Shown in pieces: positions 26,485 to 35,672 of a stretch of 64,000 nt of DNA (positions are counted from its first letter, which is position 1; the number at the start of each line of letters is the position of its first letter). This DNA is from Brochothrix campestris. Its GTDB lineage: Bacteria > Bacillota > Bacilli > Lactobacillales > Listeriaceae. The stretch covers positions 2,046,001-2,110,000 of the forward strand of contig NZ_CP175511.1 in assembly GCF_046058945.1 (NCBI RefSeq), in the 5' to 3' direction. The notes beneath the pieces were generated by a model that made no database searches, had not been told where the DNA came from, and saw only the letters and a program-made list of their open reading frames with translations. The translations under genes and the position numbers were made by a program.

Positions 26485-26937
26485 TTACTTAAAAACCACT
26501 TTAAATTTTTCGAGGACAACACCCATTTTTTCGGTAAAAGCGAGGTCGACGCTCCCAAGTTCTTTAATAAAAAAATCACGATGCGCTTCACGCCAATGTG
26601 TAATACTGCGATCGCCCTCACCTTCAAGATAGGCGAATTCAGCCGTCACGTCCTCATAATAAACAACTTGCACATCTGTTGTTTCAATGATGGCAACCGC
26701 CTCACCGTTACCATCTAACACGACATTATAAAGACCAGGATAGGGCAACGCATTATCGTCTTCATACAGATCATAGGCTGACGAGGTCGCTGTTTTAATC
26801 CCTTTTAACACGAGTTGTGCGAGCGCATCTGCCATCTGTGGTGAATCACCAAACGACCACGCCGCATAATCGTCTCCGACAGCTGGATTTTGACGTTTGA
26901 AATTGGCCCACATGGCTGTAATTGATTGTTCGTTCAT
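26485..26937 (-). CDS. ASCH domain protein
   Basis: A 150-residue protein from the ATG at 26937 (GGAG nine bases upstream). The ASCH beta barrel is marked by WSFGDSPQMADALAQLVLKG, KTATSS and YEDVTAEFAYLEGEGDRS. ASCH proteins bind RNA or modified nucleosides; some are amidohydrolases for N4-acetylcytidine. It follows the guanine deaminase by 15 bases, which supports a nucleoside or base salvage role. Confidence 0.85.
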   Translation of the reverse strand: MNEQSITAMWANFKRQNPAVGDDYAAWSFGDSPQMADALAQLVLKGIKTATSSAYDLYEDDNALPYPGLYNVVLDGNGEAVAIIETTDVQVVYYEDVTAEFAYLEGEGDRSITHWREAHRDFFIKELGSVDLAFTEKMGVVLEKFKVVFK

Positions 26938-26952
26938 CTTTAACATCTCCAA

Positions 26953-27432
26953 TTAATAAATTGTTTTATCTTGTTTATTCGCAAACTCATTAAAAGCGAC
27001 AATTGTTTTATCGCGTCCTAATGGGCTCAGTTGTAAAACAGTTGTATCAACCGCTTGGCCTTCGATAAAATCATAAATGAAATCATCTCTAAAACCAATC
27101 GCATCGGCGTCGGCTGCTAAATTGCCGTAATATACAACCTTGATATTCGCCCAAATCGTTGCACTTAAACACATTGGACAGGGGTAACAGCTCGTATACA
27201 GTGTGCAACCACTCAAGTCATGCGTTCCCAATTTGGCACAGGCTGCTCGAATTGCCGAGACTTCTGCGTGGGCAGTTGGGTCATTTGTTGCTAACACGAG
27301 ATTATGGGCCACAACAACTAGCTCGCCCTCTTTAACGATACAAGCTCCAAAGGGGCCACCTTCATTTGTTTTGTTGTTTTTAGACGCTTCATCAGCTGCC
27401 AATTGCATAAAATAATCATGGTTCGTACACAT
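26953..27432 (-). CDS. guaD: Guanine deaminase
   Basis: A 159-residue cytidine-deaminase-fold enzyme. Zinc ligands H55 (in TAHAEV, with catalytic E57), C85 and C88 (PCPMC). NDPTAHAEVSAIR and the C-terminal FANK ending match Bacillus GuaD better than tRNA adenosine deaminase. It converts guanine to xanthine in the cytosol. The purine permease gene downstream at 27.7-29.0 kb lies on the same strand upstream in transcription, so guanine uptake and deamination are neighbours. Confidence 0.88.
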   Translation of the reverse strand: MCTNHDYFMQLAADEASKNNKTNEGGPFGACIVKEGELVVVAHNLVLATNDPTAHAEVSAIRAACAKLGTHDLSGCTLYTSCYPCPMCLSATIWANIKVVYYGNLAADADAIGFRDDFIYDFIEGQAVDTTVLQLSPLGRDKTIVAFNEFANKQDKTIY

Positions 27433-27623
27433 TTTTCATCTACTCCTATCATTAATATTAGTTGTGTTGATAATATTAACGTAGTCCAGCAGATTGGTGC
27501 CGGGTAGAAACAATTGAGCCATTTTCTCAAAATTATACGTTTGTTTTACACTTATTTTATTATACGTGATTTAGAGCTAACAATCAAAAAATGACTCAGA
27601 CCAGCTTACCACATAACGACAAA

Positions 27624-27658
27624 AAAGCAGCATCGATAATTTCTATCGATACTGCTTT
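27624..27658 (-). terminator. Terminator of the purine permease gene
   Basis: AAAGCAG/CTGCTTT and ATCGATA/TATCGAT stems, followed on the minus strand by a T-run. Confidence 0.8.
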
Positions 27659-27671
27659 ATTTCATTATTTT

Positions 27672-28985
27672 TTATTGTAAGACAAAGGCGAAGTATAAAA
27701 TAAACAAAACGGCTAAGGCATACATCAAGGGATGCACTTCTTTGGCACGTTTAGCAACGGTCATTGTAATCGCATAGAAGACAAACCCAAAGGCAATCCC
27801 TTCGGCAATACTATACGTTAACACCATCATTAAAATCGTGAAGAAGGCCGGTGTTGCGACTTCAAATTTAGTCCAGTCAATGTGACGGACATTACCTAAC
27901 ATCATAATCCCTACAACCACTAATGCTGGCGCAGTAACTGCTGATGTAATAACAGCGAGTAACGGCGAGAAGAAGATTGATATACCAAACATAATCGCGA
28001 CGACGACGGCGGTTAAACCTGTTCGACCACCAACCTGCGCACCTGATGCGGATTCAACAAAGGCCGTCGTTGTTGATGTCCCAAAAACAGCACCCGCTGT
28101 TGTTGCTGCTGCATCGGCAAACAACGCCCGACCTGCACGTGGAATTTCATGTTTTTCGTTCACAAGACCAGCTTGTGTCGCTACTGCTACTAATGTTCCC
28201 GCTGTATCAAAGAAATCAACGAAGAAGAACGTGAGGATAACGACAAGCATTTGCCAAGTGAAGATATTTGGTAAGTTAATAATGGCTTGACCAAACGTTG
28301 AAGAGACGTCTGGTACAGCACCAATAATACCGTCAGGTGTTGCAATCACACCGGTTAACATCCCAACGATTGCTGTCACAACCATACCGATAAAAATACC
28401 ACCATTGATATTAGCTGCCATTAAACAAACCGATAAGACAATCCCAAAAATAGCCAGTAAAACCGAACCATTATGTAAGTTACCTAAGGCAACGGCTGTT
28501 GATTCATTAGGGACAATAACTTTTGCATTTTGCAAACCAAGAAAAGCGATAAACAAACCGATTCCGGCCGACACAGAATACTTCATCACACTGGGAATCA
28601 TGTTAACGATTTTTTCACGAATACCTGAAGCAGTTAAAAGCATAAACACAACACCAGAGACGAATACTCCTGATAAGGCCGTTTGCCACGGAATTCCCCA
28701 CGCACCTGCGACTGTAAAAGCAAAAAAGGCATTTAAGCCCATCCCTGGCGCCAAGGCAATTGGGTAATTCGCGAATAAGCCCATAAATAACGTACCGACC
28801 ACTGCTGCTAATACAGTAGCAACAAAGACAGCACCCTTATCCATTCCGGCAATTTCAAGTAGGCTTGGGTTAACTGCTAAAATATAAGCCATTGCTAAAA
28901 ACGTTGTTAAACCTGCAACAATCTCTGTTTTAATCGTTGTACCATTTTCTCTCAGTTTAAAAAATTTGTCTAACAAACTGTTCAC
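27672..28985 (-). CDS. pbuG: NCS2 purine permease (PbuG/AzgA type)
   Basis: A 437-residue transporter with about thirteen helices. KTEIVAGLTTFLAMAYILAVNPS, ALAPGMGLNAFFAFTV and FVDFFDTAGTLVAVATQAGL are AzgA/PbuG signatures. It imports hypoxanthine and guanine with protons. No purine riboswitch was found upstream. A sequence TGTTAGCGTTTTCA (29087-29100) is one base off the CcpA cre consensus but is only suggestive. Confidence 0.9.
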   Translation of the reverse strand: MNSLLDKFFKLRENGTTIKTEIVAGLTTFLAMAYILAVNPSLLEIAGMDKGAVFVATVLAAVVGTLFMGLFANYPIALAPGMGLNAFFAFTVAGAWGIPWQTALSGVFVSGVVFMLLTASGIREKIVNMIPSVMKYSVSAGIGLFIAFLGLQNAKVIVPNESTAVALGNLHNGSVLLAIFGIVLSVCLMAANINGGIFIGMVVTAIVGMLTGVIATPDGIIGAVPDVSSTFGQAIINLPNIFTWQMLVVILTFFFVDFFDTAGTLVAVATQAGLVNEKHEIPRAGRALFADAAATTAGAVFGTSTTTAFVESASGAQVGGRTGLTAVVVAIMFGISIFFSPLLAVITSAVTAPALVVVGIMMLGNVRHIDWTKFEVATPAFFTILMMVLTYSIAEGIAFGFVFYAITMTVAKRAKEVHPLMYALAVLFILYFAFVLQ

Positions 28986-29172
28986 CCCTAATAGTTTTAT
29001 AAGTTCTATTTAATATCACTTCCACAGTATACAGATAAACACGAACGTTTTCAACTTTTTTTTTGATTTCGTTAACAAATAACCCTTGTTAGCGTTTTCA
29101 GAGAGATTATAAAGGGTTTTTTTAGCAAATAGACGTACAAAGCATTTAAAACGCAAGATTATTCTGATAATT

Positions 29173-29496
29173 TCAAAACAAAAAACGCACCCCTGCCATC
29201 AGGAGAATACCAAACAGAACCGTTACCAATAACTTTTTTGTTTTCAACGCGATAACGAGCGTTAGGAGCGCGACTACTAATCGTTCATCAACCCGATAGG
29301 TGCCACTATCACTAAGACTGATTAAGTTTTCGACAATCAAACAACCAAATAAACAGACCGGAATATATTGTAGCCGCTTCACAACACGAGGTGGCAAATC
29401 AAAACGAGTTGCTAAGATAAACGGAAGTACCCGTGGGATAATCGTCACAAGCATTGCTCCGACGACGACTGCGCTAAAATAACCTAACGTCAGCAT
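29173..29496 (-). CDS. azlD: AzlD-type branched-chain amino acid exporter subunit
   Basis: A 107-residue protein with four hydrophobic helices; TIIPRVLPFILATRFDLPP and YIPVCLFGCLIVENL are AzlD features. Overlaps azlC by seven bases. Together they form an efflux pair for branched-chain amino acids or their analogues. Confidence 0.88.
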   Translation of the reverse strand: MLTLGYFSAVVVGAMLVTIIPRVLPFILATRFDLPPRVVKRLQYIPVCLFGCLIVENLISLSDSGTYRVDERLVVALLTLVIALKTKKLLVTVLFGILLMAGVRFLF

Positions 29497-30206
29497 TTTT
29501 CACACCCCCCACCGATGATTGCCCCAGTGATCGTACCGAGTAGCAAGGCGACACTAGCGGGTAGAAATACCAGCAGCAGTAACATCAGCACCACCGCGCT
29601 CGCCAAGGCGATTAAATAGGCTCGCAACGCGGGGAGACTCACAAGTTCGAGTTGTAACACCAACAAGGCAATAAACATCGCAACTAACGCAAAATCGAGT
29701 CCTAAAACCGTCGGATTCGGCAATAAATCGCCTAAATAGGCACCCACAAAACAGGCGAGACACCACCCGCTATAGGCGGTTACATTTAACCCCATCATCC
29801 ATGAGGGATTAAGCAACTGTCGGGGCTTTTTTGCCTGCTGCACCATTGCCACTCCGAATGATTCATCCGTTAACAACATCCCTAACAAAAGGCGCTGACC
29901 GAGTGATTCGGTTTTAAAGTGGGGGGCGATTGTCATGCTTAATAACAGCATACGCAGATTTATTATCGCGACTGTAAAAACAATCACAAGAAAGGGTGTA
30001 TGTACCATTAATAAACCCGCCATTACCATCTGAGCTGATCCTGCATAGACGAGCAGAGCTAACACCGTCACCTGCCATACAGTTAAAGAAGATGCCGTTC
30101 CGATTACGCCACAGGCGAGTCCGATACTAATATAACCGAGCAAGGTCGGCAAGCAATCCTTCGCCCCCATAATAAAGGCATTTGTTTGTTCGCCACTATT
30201 TTGCAT
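29490..30206 (-). CDS. azlC: AzlC family permease
   Basis: A 238-residue membrane protein from the ATG at 30206 (GGGGGAG upstream; ten further codons are open but lack a site). The signature GAKDCLPTLLGYISIGLACGVIG and MLLTDESFGVAM are typical. Works with AzlD in export. The 3' end codes both proteins over seven bases. Confidence 0.9.
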   Translation of the reverse strand: MQNSGEQTNAFIMGAKDCLPTLLGYISIGLACGVIGTASSLTVWQVTVLALLVYAGSAQMVMAGLLMVHTPFLVIVFTVAIINLRMLLLSMTIAPHFKTESLGQRLLLGMLLTDESFGVAMVQQAKKPRQLLNPSWMMGLNVTAYSGWCLACFVGAYLGDLLPNPTVLGLDFALVAMFIALLVLQLELVSLPALRAYLIALASAVVLMLLLLVFLPASVALLLGTITGAIIGGGCEKC

Positions 30207-30289
30207 TATTTCTCCCCCTTTCAATTGTTCTTTCACTTTACATTATATAAGAAAAAAGAGTAAACTAGCGATACTTACAATAGAAGGAT

Positions 30290-31216
30290 GTGGCTCGTTT
30301 GTTTACCTTTTTACCTCATTCATTTCTACAAATGAATACCATTTTCATCTCGATATTAATCGAAGCCTTACCGTTCGTTATTATTGGCACCGTTATTTCT
30401 GGCATCATCCAAGCCTTTTTGTCTGAAAAATTGATTGCACGAATGATGCCACAACGTAAATTCACTGGCGTGTTATTTGGTTCAGCCCTTGGTGTGCTGT
30501 TTCCGTCGTGTGAATGTGGGATTGTTCCAATTGTCCATCGCTTGCATACGAAGGGCGTCCCCTTGCATACTGGGATTGCCTTTATGCTGACAGCACCAAT
30601 TGTTAACCCCATCGTCTTTTTATCGACCTATATCGCGTTTGGCAACACGTGGGAGATTCCACTGTTACGCGTCGCCGGGAGTTTAGTCGTCTCGATTGTG
30701 GTTGGCACGTTAGTGGCTTATTGTTACAAAGGTGAAGCTTTGCAACACTTTGTTGCTAAAAAAACTGCGGCTACTCACCACGATCATGCCCATTGTACAC
30801 ACACACATGCCGAACCACACTTTTGGGTAAAAGTATGGCACTCGCTGCAACATTCCATCGATGAATTTTTTGCGGTCGGTAAATTTTTAGTGTTTGGCGC
30901 TTTACTAGCGGCTGCAATGCAAGTCTACGTGAAAACGTCAGTTTTAAGTGCGCTCGGCGATAATAAATTAACTGCGATTTTAGTAATGATTGTACTGGCT
31001 TTTGTCCTCTCACTTTGTTCCGAGGCCGATGCCTTTATTGCAGCCTCATTCCGTGGTTTGTTTCCGCAATCAGCCATCGTTGCCTTTTTAGTTTTCGGTC
31101 CGATGATTGATGTCAAAAACATCTTAATGATGATGAATGCCTTTAAAGTGAAACTGACCTTGTTTATCGTCAGTGCCACAACTGTGACTACAATTCTTTT
31201 CGCCCTATTCATATAA
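30290..31216 (+). CDS. Permease of the DUF318/YcgR family
   Basis: A 308-residue membrane protein with eight helices and a histidine-rich cytosolic or extracytoplasmic loop (HHDHAHCTHTHAEPH, about 163-177) that may bind metal. FPSCECGIVPIVHRL and MLTAPIVNPIVFLSTY are family signatures, with a matching second half (SEADAFIAASF, FGPMIDVKN). Start is uncertain: GTG at 30290 lies very close to AGAAGGA, and TTG at 30299 has better spacing. Paired with the next gene as YcgR-YcgQ in Bacillus. Confidence 0.82.
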   Translation: MARLFTFLPHSFLQMNTIFISILIEALPFVIIGTVISGIIQAFLSEKLIARMMPQRKFTGVLFGSALGVLFPSCECGIVPIVHRLHTKGVPLHTGIAFMLTAPIVNPIVFLSTYIAFGNTWEIPLLRVAGSLVVSIVVGTLVAYCYKGEALQHFVAKKTAATHHDHAHCTHTHAEPHFWVKVWHSLQHSIDEFFAVGKFLVFGALLAAAMQVYVKTSVLSALGDNKLTAILVMIVLAFVLSLCSEADAFIAASFRGLFPQSAIVAFLVFGPMIDVKNILMMMNAFKVKLTLFIVSATTVTTILFALFI

Positions 31217-31230
31217 AGGAGGTTTTTTTA

Positions 31231-32094
31231 ATGTTACGCGTCTATTTGTTATACGGCTATGCCGCCTTAATGACGTATTTTCATGTCAGTGGCAAACTCG
31301 AACAATACATTAATATGAAGTATGCCTATTTAAGTTTAATCGCCCTCTTTGGCACCCTGATTTTAGGCACGATTCAACTCATTTTAGTGTTCCGTGACGA
31401 GGATGCGGATGCGCATAAACACATAGTGACCGCTAAACCTGCTCCCGGTGAACATGTTCATACCGGTGAAAATCGTTGGTGGAAAAAGGTGATTGTCTAT
31501 GGTCTATTAGCTTTTCCGCTCTTATCCGGCTTTACCTTTCCTGAAGTCTCACTTGATTCAAACATCGTCGCTGCCAAAGGGTTTAAGTTTCCCACAAATA
31601 CCGATGCCGTTGGCGATTCCTTTGTTCGCAATCAATACCTCAAGCCCGACACTAGTTTCTACTATAATAAGGAAGATTATACAAAAACAATGCAAGCTGA
31701 ACTTAAACCATATGTTAATAAGGAGCACATTACCTTAACCGACGATAATTATTTAACCGTGATGGAATTGATTTATGACTATCCTGCTTTATTTTCCGGC
31801 AAACAATTAACCCTGACTGGCTTTGCCTACGAAGAAACGGCGAACACTAACAAACAACTCTTTCTCTTCCGCTTCGGTGTCGTACACTGTGTGGCCGATT
31901 CTGGTGTGTTCGGCTTACTGTTAAACTTACCGACCGACCAAAATTACCAGAATGATACGTGGCTCCAAGCAACAGGGACGATTGGCACTGACTTCTATGC
32001 GCCGTTCAAACAAACAATCCCAACCTTAACAGTCTCTGACATTAGCAAAATTAAAACACCGGCAGAGAAATACGTCTATCGTAAATACAATTAG
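31231..32094 (+). CDS. TIGR03943 / YcgQ family protein
   Basis: A 287-residue protein. Two or three N-terminal helices flank another histidine-containing loop (DADAHKHIVTAKPAPGEHVH). The C-terminal soluble domain has YDYPALFSGKQLTLTGFAY and FRFGVVHCVADSGVFG, the family hallmark with a conserved CVADS. AAAGGAGG before the ATG, 14 bases after the permease. The pair is thought to act in metal or small-molecule handling; function unproven. Confidence 0.85.
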   Translation: MLRVYLLYGYAALMTYFHVSGKLEQYINMKYAYLSLIALFGTLILGTIQLILVFRDEDADAHKHIVTAKPAPGEHVHTGENRWWKKVIVYGLLAFPLLSGFTFPEVSLDSNIVAAKGFKFPTNTDAVGDSFVRNQYLKPDTSFYYNKEDYTKTMQAELKPYVNKEHITLTDDNYLTVMELIYDYPALFSGKQLTLTGFAYEETANTNKQLFLFRFGVVHCVADSGVFGLLLNLPTDQNYQNDTWLQATGTIGTDFYAPFKQTIPTLTVSDISKIKTPAEKYVYRKYN

Positions 32095-32181
32095 GCATTC
32101 ATTTGACGATTGCTTTGCGCTAGCCAAAACGGTACACTAAAGAGAGTGTTTATTATTTATTACAGAATGGAGAATTTATTT

Positions 32182-32547
32182 ATGTTTAAAACTTTTTTAG
32201 CGATTCATGCCTCTTCGTGGGCGATTTTAATTGTGCTATTGATTGCAGCTGCGATGTTGTACAGTAATAAGGTTATCAAAGTCGGTACAATCGTTCACAT
32301 GATCTTGCGCTTAATGTACGTCGTAATGCTTGTTTCTGGCTGCGGCATGCTCTTTTTAGCAATTGATAACAGCGGTATGAATTCATTTACTTGGACCTTC
32401 TTAGGTAAGGCCGTCTTAGCGATTGCCATGATGGGTGTTTCTGAAATGCTGTTAATTCGTATCAAAAAACAAAAAACAAGCCTTGTCATGTGGATTGTTG
32501 ATATTGTTTTACTCGTTGCTATTTTAGGCATTGCCTTTTCACATTAA
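32182..32547 (+). CDS. DUF1516 (YisL) membrane protein
   Basis: A 121-residue protein from the ATG at 32182 (TGGAGAA upstream). Four helices; HMILRLMYVVMLVSG and GVSEMLLIRIKKQKTS match Bacillus YisL. Function unknown. It has an 87-base gap from the YcgQ-like gene and may be read through with it. Confidence 0.85.
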   Translation: MFKTFLAIHASSWAILIVLLIAAAMLYSNKVIKVGTIVHMILRLMYVVMLVSGCGMLFLAIDNSGMNSFTWTFLGKAVLAIAMMGVSEMLLIRIKKQKTSLVMWIVDIVLLVAILGIAFSH

Positions 32548-32557
32548 GCATCAAAAA

Positions 32558-32603
32558 AACCGTTGAAGCAACACTTTAACTAGTGTCGCTTCAACGGTTT
32601 TTT
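32558..32603. terminator. Bidirectional terminator of yisL and pstS
   Basis: AACCGTTGAAGC and ACACT arms pair with AGTGT and GCTTCAACGGTT; A and T tracts on either side. Confidence 0.9.
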
Positions 32604-32608
32604 CGTTG

Positions 32609-33490
32609 TTATTTAGTTGTTACTTTACCATCAACTGAACGTTCAACTTTCATTGCATTGACTGATGAATAGCCGAGCTCAGTCACAACGCCTGTTTGGA
32701 CATCATCAGATAACATGTAGTCAATAAACGCCTCTGTTTGTTTATTTGCATCTTTCTTCGTATACATATGTTCATAAGCCCAAATCTTCCAATCATTTGT
32801 TTGGACATTGGCTTCTGTCGGTTTAACTTTATCAATCGTTAGAGCCGTTACTGCGTCATCGAAATATGAGAAGGCTAAATAACTTATCGCACCTGGTGTT
32901 TTTGCGACCATTTGACGCACTGTCCCCGAATTATCTTGTTCCTGTGCCTTCACTGATTCCTTGCCATCAAGTGCCCATTTCTCAAATGTCGCCCGTGTCC
33001 CCGAACCCTCTGCACGATTAATAACCGTAATCGCTAAGTCTTTGCCACCAACCTCTTTCCAGTTCGTAATCTTGCCGGTGAAAATCCCCACCAATTGCTC
33101 TTTCGCTAAGTTGGTGACACCTGTATCTGGATTAACGATTGGTCCCATTCCAACAACTGCCACCTTATTATCTTTAATTTTCGCTGTATCTACGCCTGTT
33201 TTTTCTTCGGCAAATACATCAGAGTTTCCAATATCGACTGTTCCTGCTGCAATTTGACTGAGACCTTGTCCACTCCCACCACCTTGAACATTGACGGTCA
33301 CCTTACTATTTTCAGCTGTAAAGGCTTTGCCCACTTCTTCAGCTAACGGCTGTAAAGCGGATGAACCAACAGCGGTAATCGTCCCAGTCATTTCTGCTGA
33401 CGCTTTTCCTTCCTTTTCATTATTTCCACATGCAACCAGCACTAAGCTCGCAACCACTATTATTGAAAACAACCCGATTGTTTTTTTCAT
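32609..33490 (-). CDS. pstS: Phosphate-binding lipoprotein PstS, no transporter nearby
   Basis: A 293-residue lipoprotein starting at the ATG at 33490 (GGAG eight bases upstream; an earlier ATG at 33499 is too close to it). Lipobox LVACGNN. Phosphate-contacting motifs GSSALQPLAE, GGGSGQG, and NRAEGSGTRATFE are intact. Captures phosphate for a PstCAB system that must lie elsewhere. No convincing Pho boxes found upstream. Confidence 0.9.
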   Translation of the reverse strand: MKKTIGLFSIIVVASLVLVACGNNEKEGKASAEMTGTITAVGSSALQPLAEEVGKAFTAENSKVTVNVQGGGSGQGLSQIAAGTVDIGNSDVFAEEKTGVDTAKIKDNKVAVVGMGPIVNPDTGVTNLAKEQLVGIFTGKITNWKEVGGKDLAITVINRAEGSGTRATFEKWALDGKESVKAQEQDNSGTVRQMVAKTPGAISYLAFSYFDDAVTALTIDKVKPTEANVQTNDWKIWAYEHMYTKKDANKQTEAFIDYMLSDDVQTGVVTELGYSSVNAMKVERSVDGKVTTK

Positions 33491-33737
33491 CTCATTCACT
33501 CCATTTCAAGTTTGGTGTTCCTTACAGTTATTACTATACCGACTAATTGTAAAGCTGTAATAAAGGTATTGTTTTGTTTGTGTAAAGAAACACACCGCAC
33601 CCTCAATAGTTACAAACACCCAGCCAATAAAAACATACAGTCGCGTTATTTTGATTTCCCATCAGATAAATGGTATTCTAAAGTAATATTTGCTAGTAAA
33701 TAGTGAATTTGTCTAGACGAAAGGAGCATCTATTACG

Positions 33738-35099
33738 ATGTCTAAAAAAACGCGTAATCTTTTAATTAGCTTTATCCTGTTATTAGTTGGCATTTACGGT
33801 ATCATCACCTATACCTATAAAGATACATACTTACCTAACACATCCGTTAACGGGGTACCGATTAGCAGGTTGACAGTCAAAGAAGCCGATAAAAAATTAA
33901 CCGATCACTTCAATTCAAAAAAATATCATTTGACTGAGAATGAGACCACACGATTCACTTTAACAGGAAAAGAGCTTGGCTATAAGGCTCAGTTCAAACA
34001 ACTTCTAACATCAAAACAACAAGCTCAGACCGCCTTTAGTTGGCCTATCGCTCTCATAAGGAAACAGTCCTATCAAACGACATCGAATACCTTCCTTGAT
34101 GAAAAAAAATTAACGAGAACATTAGAACAACTTAGCCTCAATGACGGTCAACGCACCGCGTCTAAAAATGCAACAATCGCTAAAAACGAAACCGAGTTCA
34201 GTCTCGAAAACGAAATTTATGGTGATGAAATTGATTTACAACAAGTGATTAAGAAAATCAAAACAACAGTCAGTAAAGATAAAACGACGATTAATTTAAA
34301 CGATACCTATATTAAACCGACTTTGTTAGCCTCCAATAAAACGTTATTAGCGAGTTTAGCTTCCTTAAATAAATTGAAAGAACAAACAATCACATTAGCA
34401 ATAAGTAAAAATAGCGTACGTATTCCGCAAAAGACCATCATCGAAACGTTACGTGTTACAGATAAGGGCGAAATCGCCACAGATACACGTGCGATTACAA
34501 ACTATGTCGCTACTTTAGCAGCAAAATATGATACGAACGAAACAGCACGCTCTTTCAAAACAACTAACAAGGGTACCATTACGACAGCGGCGAGTGGCAC
34601 GTATGGTTGGTCACTTAACACCTCTGATACCGAACAAAAGTTAGCAAACGCCCTACTTACAGGTGAAAATCAAACGATTGAACCGCTCCATTTCGGTTCG
34701 GGATATGGTGACAATGATCATACGATTAGTGGCACCTATGTTGAAGTCGATACAACTGATCAGCATATGTGGTTTTATAAAGACGGAAAAAAAGTAACCG
34801 ACACAGCTGTTGTTACAGGTGATTCGAGTAAAAAACACGATACACCTCGAGGTGTTTTCTCAGTTTGGAACAAAGAACGGAACGCTACCTTAGTTGGTGA
34901 AGATTATAAACAGCCCGTTTCTTATTGGCTCCCCATTGATTGGACTGGTGTCGGATTACACGATGCTGGTTGGCGACCTAAATTTGGCGGGACCATATAT
35001 AAAACGAGCGGTTCTCACGGCTGTGTGAATACCCCTCCCGCCGTTATGAAAGTGATTTACGATAACATTAAGGTCGGAACACCTGTCGTCGTTTATTAA
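33738..35099 (+). CDS. L,D-transpeptidase with peptidoglycan-binding domain
   Basis: A 453-residue membrane-anchored wall enzyme. An N-terminal helix (8-27), then a VanW-associated peptidoglycan-binding domain type region (about 35-310), then a YkuD catalytic domain (about 333-453). The active site SHGCVN has H427 and C429; HMWFYKDGKKV starts the domain and DTPRGVFSVW is conserved. It makes 3-3 cross-links resistant to most beta-lactams, or anchors proteins. AAAGGAG lies 11 bases upstream. Monocistronic. Confidence 0.9.
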   Translation: MSKKTRNLLISFILLLVGIYGIITYTYKDTYLPNTSVNGVPISRLTVKEADKKLTDHFNSKKYHLTENETTRFTLTGKELGYKAQFKQLLTSKQQAQTAFSWPIALIRKQSYQTTSNTFLDEKKLTRTLEQLSLNDGQRTASKNATIAKNETEFSLENEIYGDEIDLQQVIKKIKTTVSKDKTTINLNDTYIKPTLLASNKTLLASLASLNKLKEQTITLAISKNSVRIPQKTIIETLRVTDKGEIATDTRAITNYVATLAAKYDTNETARSFKTTNKGTITTAASGTYGWSLNTSDTEQKLANALLTGENQTIEPLHFGSGYGDNDHTISGTYVEVDTTDQHMWFYKDGKKVTDTAVVTGDSSKKHDTPRGVFSVWNKERNATLVGEDYKQPVSYWLPIDWTGVGLHDAGWRPKFGGTIYKTSGSHGCVNTPPAVMKVIYDNIKVGTPVVVY

Positions 35100-35106
35100 T
35101 GAAACA

Positions 35107-35136
35107 AGCTGTCAGTCATTATACTGGCAGCTTTTT
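35107..35136 (+). terminator. Terminator of the L,D-transpeptidase gene
   Basis: AGCTGTCAGT-cattat-ACTGGCAGCT stem followed by five T residues. Confidence 0.85.
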
Positions 35137-35199
35137 ATGTGTGAAAACGATTGTGTTTTTCTTATTCAGGATATGAAAAAGACAAAAGAATGCTCTATC

Positions 35200-35420
35200 G
35201 CTGATTTTCGATAGAGAAACTTTGTTTGTTATTGCCACTAAACATTGGCGATATCAAATCAAATGTCATGCAGCTCCACTTTTTTCTACAAGATTATCAT
35301 TAGGCACAAGTTCTTCCATCGAAATTAATAGAAGTTGCTTTCAATCTTCTATTTGTTGTTTGGATGCTATAGGAACGCCAGCTCCTTATTTATCTCTAAT
35401 TTATAACAACAAAATGTATG
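35200..35420 (-). pseudogene. Remnant of an IS1182-type transposase (N-terminal part)
   Basis: On the minus strand the translation contains ISMEELVPNDNLVEK, then in a shifted frame MTFDLISPMFSGNNKQSFSI. This fits the N-terminus of IS1182-family transposases (a segment like S-EELVP-DHLVRKIDAAIDF-FIY). Several stops and a frameshift interrupt it, and the rest of the gene is missing. No inverted repeats were recognised. The identification rests on a short motif. Confidence 0.4.
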
Positions 35421-35563
35421 TACAAAGTAATCAGTTTTTTCAGTGGGGCTTTTTTTCCGAACATTTTGAGGTGGGCTACGCGAGGTTGCGTTAGGAAAAC
35501 ACACCAAAGTATGGCGGTAAGGTAACACCCGCAACTGTTTCCCTCATAATTGGAAGGACAAAA
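35421..35563. other. Unassigned intergenic sequence, more GC-rich than its surroundings
   Basis: Between the IS remnant and the terminator at 35564. It contains GTTGCG (from 35484) and CGCAAC (35530-35535), which can close a loop around GGCGGTAAGGTAACACC. No reading frame with a ribosome site. It may be part of the decayed IS or a structured RNA; no known riboswitch was recognised. Confidence 0.35.
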
Positions 35564-35594
35564 AAAGTAGCAAACCCTATCGGTTTACTACTTT
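35564..35594. terminator. Hairpin, probable terminator
   Basis: AAAGTAGCAAACC with GGTTTACTACTTT (one mismatch); an A-run lies on its left so it can serve leftward transcripts from the LysM-3D gene. Confidence 0.6.
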
Positions 35595-35672
35595 GTCTTA
35601 GGGCCACTCTTCTTTATTCAAGAAAAATGTCCCGCTCTCCATCTGATGCTAATCTCCCAAACTTAACTATAT

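Noticed and set aside
28986..29172. Possible purine riboswitch upstream of pbuG
   Set aside because: Contains TATAATCT by chance, but the conserved loop sequences and three-way junction are absent.
33491..33560. Possible Pho box (TTACA repeats) upstream of pstS
   Set aside because: Spacing of the TTACA units is not the 11-base period required.
35222..35494. 90-codon frame on the plus strand opening at a TTG
   Set aside because: No ribosome site, no family match, and it lies antisense to the better transposase remnant.
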